Shown here piece by piece: positions 9,601-18,600 of a DNA stretch of 29,872 bases. Within the stretch, counting starts at the first letter, position 1. Every line of letters begins with the position of its first letter. A model generated the notes under the pieces. The model had not been told where the DNA came from and made no database searches. It saw only the letters and a program-made list of their open reading frames with translations. The stretch covers positions 1-29,872 of the IMG/VR virus record IMGVR_UViG_3300009164_000247. One strand, written 5' to 3'. Source of the DNA: a virus. The translations under genes were made by a program, and so were the position numbers.

Positions 9601-12600
9601 ACAAAATTAGGCATGTGGCCAAAATATGAGCCAAAAATTTATCTTGATACAACATTAGTCACTCCAAGATTGATGATACAAGGACATGATGGTAGCCATA
9701 TATTGGCTTATGGTGATTACAGAGATGGTATTATACTTGAACTAGAAAAACGAATTTTTAATAACATCAAAATAGAATATAACACAGAAATTTTTGATAT
9801 TGCAGAGTTGTTACCTAGCTATAATCGACCCGGTGACTATTCTCGTACAGAGTTCAATCAAGTACTGGCCCCGTCATTTTATCAGTGGTCATCATTAGTT
9901 GATAGAGATTTCACAAAGCCCTTGAGCTTTGACAGAAATAATCCGTTTACTTTTAAATACAGTTCTTTTAGTACACCAGACGGAAAAGAAGTTCCAGGTT
10001 ACTGGCGCGGAATTTATCAATGGATTTATGATACAGCTAGGCCTAATCTATGCCCGTGGGAAATGCTAGGATTTAGTTTAGAGCCAAGTTGGTGGCAAGG
10101 TTTATACGGCCCTGCACCATACACTAGTGATAATCTTGTAATGTGGAAAGATATTTCAGAAGGGTTTGTGAGAGAACCTGGCGTTCCTGCAATACAATTA
10201 AAGAAATATATTAAACCATTTTTAATAAAGCACCTGCCAGTTGATAACGAGGGTAATCTAGTTAACCCATTAGTTTCTGGATTTATAAATGGAACCATAA
10301 CATCAAATTCTCAAACAGATTTTATATTTGGTGATATTGGCCCTGTTGAAAATGCGTGGCGCCGCAGTAGTCATTATCCGTTTAGTGTAATACTAAGTGC
10401 AATTTTATTAAAACCAGCTGACACTTTTGGAAAATTATTAGATCGATCTAGAATTAAACGAAATCTATGCGGTCAACTAATTTACAGTGAGACAGGATTA
10501 CGAATCAAATTATCGGATATTGTATTACCAAGCATTTATTCTAGTGAAAGTCGGGTGCAAACATCCGGCATTATTAATTACATTACAAATTATATTCTAA
10601 GTGATAATTTAAAATCATACAATAATTACATTTATGATTTGTCTTATTTGAACACACAATTGAGTCATAGGATTGGAGCATTCACAGCAAAAGAAAAATT
10701 TAAATTATTATTAGACTCTAAATCTCCAATCTCCACAACCAGTGTTTTTGTTCCGCCAGAGGATTATACACTAATATTAAATTCATCGTCTCCTATAAAA
10801 CGATTAGTTTACAGCGGAGTTATTATTAGTAAAATGGCTGATGAATATGAAATTAAAGGATATAGCAGGACTGCTCCTTATTTTAAATATTATCAATACC
10901 AGCAATCTGGAGCCACTATAAATGTTGGCGGCATTTCAGAAAGTTTTGTCATATGGACCTCGGGCGAGAAATATGCAACAGGTGCATTAGTTAAGTATAA
11001 TAACAAATATTTTAGATCAACAGCGACACATACTAGTGCAACTGCCTTTGACACATCATTTTATCAATCGTTGCCACGGTTGCCAGTGATTGGCGGCAGA
11101 GATGCAATACTTAGAAAATCTTGGGATAAATCTAATGTTAACGTAGCTCCTTACGGTACTAAATTTAGAGAAATACAAGATGTAGTTGATTTTCTATTAG
11201 GGTACGGCGAATATTTAAAAGATCAAGGATTTATATTTGATGAATTTAATCCAGTATTAAAAGCAGTTACTAACTGGGAAACTAGTGCAAAAGAATTTTT
11301 ATTTTGGACAACACAGAATTGGTCCAACGGCCAAGACAAATGGAAAGATTGGACTCCAGGCATACGTTTAAAATATGGTGATGTTGTTCGTTACAACGGA
11401 GATTACTATAAGTCTAACAAAGATACAACTTCCAGTATATTTTTAGAATCTGCATTTACAAAAATTGACGAGTTGACTAGTAATGGCGCCGCCGCAATAA
11501 GTTTAAGTCCATCAGCTGCCAAATTAACATTTAAAACAACATTAAGTGTGATAGATGATATTCGTAATCCTTTTAACGGATACGAAATTTTTAAAGTTGA
11601 CGGTACACCGCTTGAACCAAGTTTTATAAATTCTTTCAGGGAAGACAACGCAGTTAGTTATAGTCCACGTGGAGATGCTGGAATCTACGGAGCAACTTTT
11701 TATCTAATACAACAAGAGCACGTTGTTTTATTAAACAACAGCACAATTTTTAACGATACAATTTTTAAACCAGAAACGGGATACAAGCAAGACAGAATTA
11801 AAGTTTCTGGGTATGTTAGCACAGATTGGTACGGCGGTTTGGATATCCCAGGTTTTATCCTTGATGTGGCCAAAATACAAAACTGGACTCCGTGGGAAGA
11901 TTACGATTTAGGCGATATCATAAAGTATAAACAATTTTATTATACTGCAAGTAAATTTTTACCTGGTGCAGTATCGTTTGTTAACGAAGATTGGATATTG
12001 CTAGATAAAAAACCAACAACCCAGCTATTGCCTAACTGGACCTATAAAGCAGAACAGTTTACTGATTTTTATAGTTTAGATAGTGATAATTTTGACACAG
12101 CACAGCAAACGTTAGCTCAACACTTAATTGGTTACCAAAAAAGACAATATCTTACAAATATTATTAAAGATGATGTGAGCGAATTTAAATTCTACCAAGG
12201 AATGATACGTGAAAAAGGAACACAAAACAGTTTAAACAAATTGTTTGATGTAAAATCAGCCATGGGCGAAGAAAGTCTGACATTTTACGAAGAATGGGCA
12301 ATTAGAACAGGACAATATGGCGCCAGCGAAGCGTTTGAAGTTATTGAGTTTACATTAGACGAATCAAAAATTAGAAGTAACCCGCAAGGATTTTACTTAT
12401 CGGAGAACAGCGATGATCCTAACGATTTTATTATTACATACAACGCAAACCAATTATATTTAAAACCGGCTGGGTATGAATCAAATCCGTGGCCAGCGTT
12501 AAAAACATATCAACCTTATTTAAGAAGTGGTGGATATTTTAGATCGGATGAAGTATCCGTAACTTTATTTTCTTTAAATGACATATTATTAAAAAACCCA

Positions 12601-15600
12601 ACTGATTTTAAACCAAACTCTTATATAGCAGTTACCTTTGAAGGAATAAGTTGGAATGTGTATCGGTATGTGGATGCAAATGTTACGGTTACTGCGGTAG
12701 ATTACAATAATGTAACAAAAACATTAACTCTAACAGTAAATCAGTTAGTGGACTTTCCAGTAGGTTCTTATGTTGGAATTGACCAAGTTGATTTAATAAA
12801 AGGATTCTATAAAATCGTTGCTGTATCCTTGAATACATTCACAGTCTCTGCAACAATTTCAAGTTGGGCTCCTCCGTTCACACAATCAGAAAATTTAATA
12901 ATTTTTAAATTAGTTAGCCAACGCTCGTCATCTATGGATACTGTTGATAGTGTGGTTAGACCGACACTAACCAACGGCGACAAATTATGGATAGATTCTA
13001 ACAGCAATGGTAAATGGTCAGTGTGGGAATACTCGCCAGTTTACAGTAGAAAAACAATTCCAAATTCTTCTCCAATTGATGGTATAAATTACGGAAAAAT
13101 TATTTCTTCTACAAAGTTGGGAAAAATTATTGCAATTGGATCCAACACTGGCGAAATAGAACTATGGGATAAATCTGGATACAACTCTCAATGGATTCAA
13201 CGCCAACTAATTACTAAACCGTTTATTAGTTATTCTAGTAATACCGGAAAAATTGCTACCACTGTTGCACTATCGTATGATGGAAAATGGTTGGCAACTG
13301 GATCACCGTTAGCAAGCAATGCTTATACTAAGTTTAAAGGAACATTTATTGGAGGCAGCGGGTACGTTGCTGAAGATATAGTATACATAGATAACGTAGG
13401 GTCATACACTGGCTTTTATCAAGCATTGAGCAACAATAATGGAAACACAATGCCGCGCCCAGACGGAATTTCAGGAACAATTCCAAATGTTGCATACTGG
13501 AAAAAAATAAAATATGTTCCCACAGTCTTAAGTGGAACCAGCAATAGCTTAACAGCGCATGGCGTTATTAGTCTTTATAGCAAAGATGCCAATAATATTT
13601 TTACATTAGTTGATACTATAATCAGCCCATTCCCAACTGAAAATGAACAATTTGGATCTCAGCTAGCATTTGCTGATAATGCATTGTATGTGTCTGCAAT
13701 TGGACATAGTAGCAATACCGGAAGAGTTTATAAATTAAAATATTCAACAGATGTACAAGCATCCACATATTATAATCCTGTCGGAAGTTTAGGCACTGTA
13801 TTAAAGCTAACCTCCACAACCGGCATACTACCAGGTATGATTATTTCTGGCGGTGGCTTTACTTCAAATCAAACAGTAACATCTGTAATAGATCAAACTA
13901 CTATAACAATTTCACAACAGCCTGACACTACTCCAACAGCAATTATTAATTTTTCAATTGTAGGCTGGGGCTTTGATTTATCAGCAACTGTAACAGGTGA
14001 TGTTGTTGGACGACAATTTGGCGCCGGAATTGTAGCGACCGATAATGACAACACATTGGTTGTTTCGTCTAATAATGGTACATTATCTGGACAAGTTAAA
14101 ATTTATAAATCAGGAGTACTGTCGCAAACCATAACTGGTACAAATTTAAATTTTGGAAAAAGTGTTGACATTTCTGACAATGCCGATTATCTAGCAATTT
14201 CTGATAGTTTATCAACTAATGAAAAACCTAATTCGGGTATTGTAAATATTTACAAATTCACCCAATCCGCATATGTGTTGTATCAGTCATTAAAAAATCA
14301 CAAACCAGAAAACTCAGGATACTTTGGCAGTAAAATAGCCTTCATAGACAACTATAAAACAATAGTGGTATACAGTTCAGATGCAGATACTATTTTAAAC
14401 ACTACATTTGATGAAAATTCAACATTATTTGATAAAGAATCTACAAACATATCTCAAATAGCGGGCGAGTCGGGACGTGTTGATGTTTATGATATGTACG
14501 AAACCAAATGGATTTATAGCGAAACTTTAGAAAATTTACAAACAAGCGGCTCGGGTTTTGGTCAAGCAATTGCTACAGGTAATAATCATATTTTTGTAAC
14601 TGCGCCTTTTGAAACGGATCAAAACTTACAATCAGGTATTGTTATTGATTATGAAAAACGAGAAAATACATTTAGCTGGAATATCAAACATCAACAAATC
14701 GATATACCAGATGCTAAAAAAATCAAATCTGCATTTTTGTATAACAAAGCCACCGGCGAATTAATAAAATATATTGATGTTATTGATTTAGCACAAGGAA
14801 AAATTGCAGGAATTGCAAGAGAAGAAATTAAATATTCGTCTTATTATGATCCTGCAACGTATTCTATCAACACTAACAGCAGTGATATAACAGTGGACGC
14901 TGATGCTCCTTGGGGAAAAGCACAAGTTGGTCATGTTTGGTGGGACTTAAGAACTACTAAACTTGTTGATGCATACGATGATGAAATTGTATATAGAAAC
15001 AGCGTATGGAATTCTTTAGCGTTGGGAGCATCAGTAGATTTATACGAATGGGTTGAAAGTACGTTACTACCGGCCGCATGGGATGTACAAGCCGATACAG
15101 AAGCAGGAATTGCTAACGGAATCAGCGGAACTAGTTTATACGGAAACAATGTTTACTCTGTAAAAGAAAGATACGATACCTCGTCCCAGACTAAAAAATA
15201 CACTTATTATTATTGGGTAAAAAATAAAAAAACCATTCCAAATATAACAGGTAGAAATTTATCTGCCAGCGATGTTTCAAGTTTAATTGCAAATCCACGT
15301 GGCTCAAATTATACGTATATTGCATTAACAGCAACTAATTCTTTTAGTTTAATAAACGTATTACCGTATTTACAAGATACAAATGTTGTACTATCAGTTG
15401 AATACTGGATAGTGGATAACATATCACAAAATATCCATAGCCAGTGGAAAATTATCAATAATGATTCGCTAACAATAATTCCGCCTCAGATTGAACAAAA
15501 ATGGTTTGATAGTTTGTGTGGAAAAGATACCAGTGGCCGAGATGTTCCAGATTCTACATTGCCAGATAAAATTAGATACGGCGTTGAAAATCGACCGCGA

Positions 15601-18600
15601 CAGGGCATGTTTATAAATCGATTTGAAGCACTGAAACAGCTGGTTGAAGAAACAAACATTGTATTATTGAATAATCCAATAACTGAAAGTAGAAATATTT
15701 CAAATATTGATGTAAAAGATGCATACCCTAATAAAATATTAGGATTGTATGATACTATACAAAATACTTCGGAAGAATTAAGATTTGTCAACGTGGGCGC
15801 ATTTAAACGTCCAATTTTAAGCAATTGTATAATAGTTGATGGAAAAATTACAGGAGTCAATATAGCAAACCCAGGCCGCGGATACCTAGTTGCCCCTTAC
15901 ATTTCAATCTTAGGCACTGGCGAAGGAGCAATAGTACAAGCTGTATTAAACAGTAACGGCACCGGACAAGTTGTAGGAGTAACAGTTGTAAATGCAGGCG
16001 AAGGGTACGATGATAATACCATTGCATCAATTCGTGATTATTCAGTATTAGTGCAAACTGATTCAGAAGCACAAGGAGTGTGGAGTATATATTCTTATGA
16101 TCCAACAGGGAGAGTATGGTCTCGAACTAAATCACAATCATATGATGTAACAAAATACTGGAGTAAAACTGATTGGTATGCAACTGGCTATAATCAATTT
16201 ACAGCCATAGATCATGCAGTTGATATGGTATCAGACCTACAAACAACAAATGATTCAGTCGGGCAAATTATCAAAGTTCGAATTAATTCAACTGGTTGGT
16301 CGTTACTGGAAAAAATTTCAGATGTTGATTCGTTTGACTACACACAAATGTACAAAGTTGTTGGATTAGAAAACGGCACTGTGCAATTAAGCAACGCATT
16401 ATATTCAGCATCAAACATTAGCACTGGCTATGATGGAACCACATATGATGGTAATGCGTTTGATAACTATCCTAATTTAGAACTTCGTATTATTTTAAAC
16501 TCTTTGAAAAATGATATATTTGTTGATGATTTAAAAATACATTATTTAAATTTATTTTTTACTACAGTACGGTATGCATTAAGCGAACAAGTTTACTTAG
16601 ATTGGATTTTTAAAACAAGTTTTATCAAGGCCCGCCATAATGTTGGATCACTATCAACACCTGTTACTTATAACAATGATAATTTGACCAATTTTCAAGA
16701 TTACATAAATGAAGTAAAACCATTCAAATCTAAAATACGAGAATATGTCAGTAGTTATCAGTTAGTAGATTCCAATGAAACTATGGTTTCAGATTTTGAT
16801 TTGCCACCAATATATAGAAATAATGCAATAACAACAATAAACACAAGCGCAACTAACGGAACTATTTCTGCAGATGATGCTGTTATTAGACAATATCCTT
16901 GGAAAAATTGGTTAGATAATGTTGGATTTATTGTAACAGATATAAAAATTATTAGCGGCGGATCTGGATATATTTCAGAACCCGTGTTAACAATAAACAG
17001 CGATTCGGGTTCGGGAGCAACTGCTAGAGCTTTTTTCACAAACGGAATTATTAATAGAATCATATTGCTTACTTACGGATCGGGATATTTATCAGCACCC
17101 ACAGTTTCAATCTCAGGTGGGTTATCGGCAACTGGTGTAACTGCCAAAGCAGTGGCAATCATTGGAAATAGTGTGTCGTCTAACAGTCATCACGGTGTTG
17201 TTAGAACAAGTTTAATTAAAATAAAATTTGATAGAACAACAAGTTCTTATTTCTTTGTAGATTTAAAAGAAACTGAATTTATTAATACTACTGGAAATTT
17301 ACAATATAAACTTACATATGCTCCTGATACCACTATTGGAAATACAATTGTTACAATAAATGATGTTCCGTTATTAAGAGAAAATTACAAATTAACAACA
17401 GTTACTTCCACCACTGATTATACAAAGTATTCAGGATTAATAACATTCACAGCTGGAACACAACCTGCTACTGGAAAAATAATTAAAATTGTTTATTCAA
17501 AAAATCAGTTGCTATTAAATGCAGCCGACAGAATAAATCATTTCTACAATCCCCAAGACGGTGACATTGGAAAAGATTTATCACAGTTAATGACTGGTGT
17601 TGATTACGGCGGCGTAATAGTTCAAGGACTTGGCTTTGACGTCAGTGCCGGCTGGGGCACTATACCTTGGTTTACAGATAAATGGGACAGTTTTGATCCA
17701 TCATTTGATGATTATATTATAACAGTTTCGGCTAATAATCACGCTTTTACATTACCGTATGTTCCAACTAGCGGCACTAAAATTAATACTTATTATGTTG
17801 GTTTAAATTTAACTATCATACCAGTAGTAACAAATCAATTAACTTATACATACAATTATATTGGAGTCAACCCAACTGCTACATTAACTCGCAGTGTGGC
17901 AACAGGCGGCACAACATCAAACTACATACCAATTGGTATATATGATCCGGTATCTGTTGTTATAGCAGTCGCAAGTGTTACTGGAATTCTTCCAGGAATG
18001 TATGTGATAGGAACAGGATTTTTATCAAAACAACGAGTATTATCAATTAATACTAGTAGTAACACAGTTACATTAAGTGCGCCTCCTAATTTACAGCCTA
18101 ACGGAACTTTATATTTTACTAAAAGTATAGCAGGATCAACTACATTATCATTATCCAGCACCGCGGGGTTACAAGTAGGAGACGCCCTAGCAACTTCGGC
18201 AGCATCATCATTCGGTGTTGATACCGTTATTAATACCATTGTAAATAATACAGAAATTATTTTAAATCAAATAATTTATGTTACAGTTCCGTCTTCTGCA
18301 ACTATTATTTTTACTAGGCCGTTGAGAAAATACACTGATATAGTAATAACTAATGGGTTTGTAAATTTAACAACTCCGTTAGTGTCGGGTAGTGTAATTA
18401 ATATTTCAAGCACATTGCCCAGTATTAAACTAGATGATGAATATTTTGGAACACCTCAACAAACTAATACCAACGCAATAATAGCTACTTTTATTGGCAA
18501 CGGGATTGCAAACACAATAACAATACCAAATACATTTGTAGTATCTGCTGGCGACAAATTTATTCTTAGAAAAAGCACTAGTGATGGATCGCTAACTCCG

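Larger units (their letters stand above)
13090..14680 (+). other. Beta-propeller-like (WD40/FG-GAP-like) region with inserted modules
   Basis: Residues about 2153-2675 contain repeated units of the kind 'FG...v.d....l.v......SG.V.iY'. Examples are EQFGSQLAFADNALYVSA (about 13645), RQFGAGIVATDNDNTLVVSS (about 14011), NFGKSVDISDNADYLAIS (about 14152), GYFGSKIAFIDNYKTIVV (about 14320) and GFGQAIATGNNHIFVTAP (about 14553). Each is followed by a G-x-V/I-x-x-Y strand. Two earlier units look more WD40-like (GSNTGEIELWDKSG; SYDGKWLATGSPL). Six to seven blades are plausible. A carbohydrate-binding-like module (about 13351-13510) and a TGILPGM module (about 13755-13970) lie between blades. Confidence 0.55.

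Noticed and set aside
7220-14115. TATAAAT-like strings inside genes as further late promoters
   Set aside because: They are common by chance in such A+T-rich coding DNA, and those noted inside the giant gene (near 7220 and 14103) are not followed by a start codon with a ribosome binding site.
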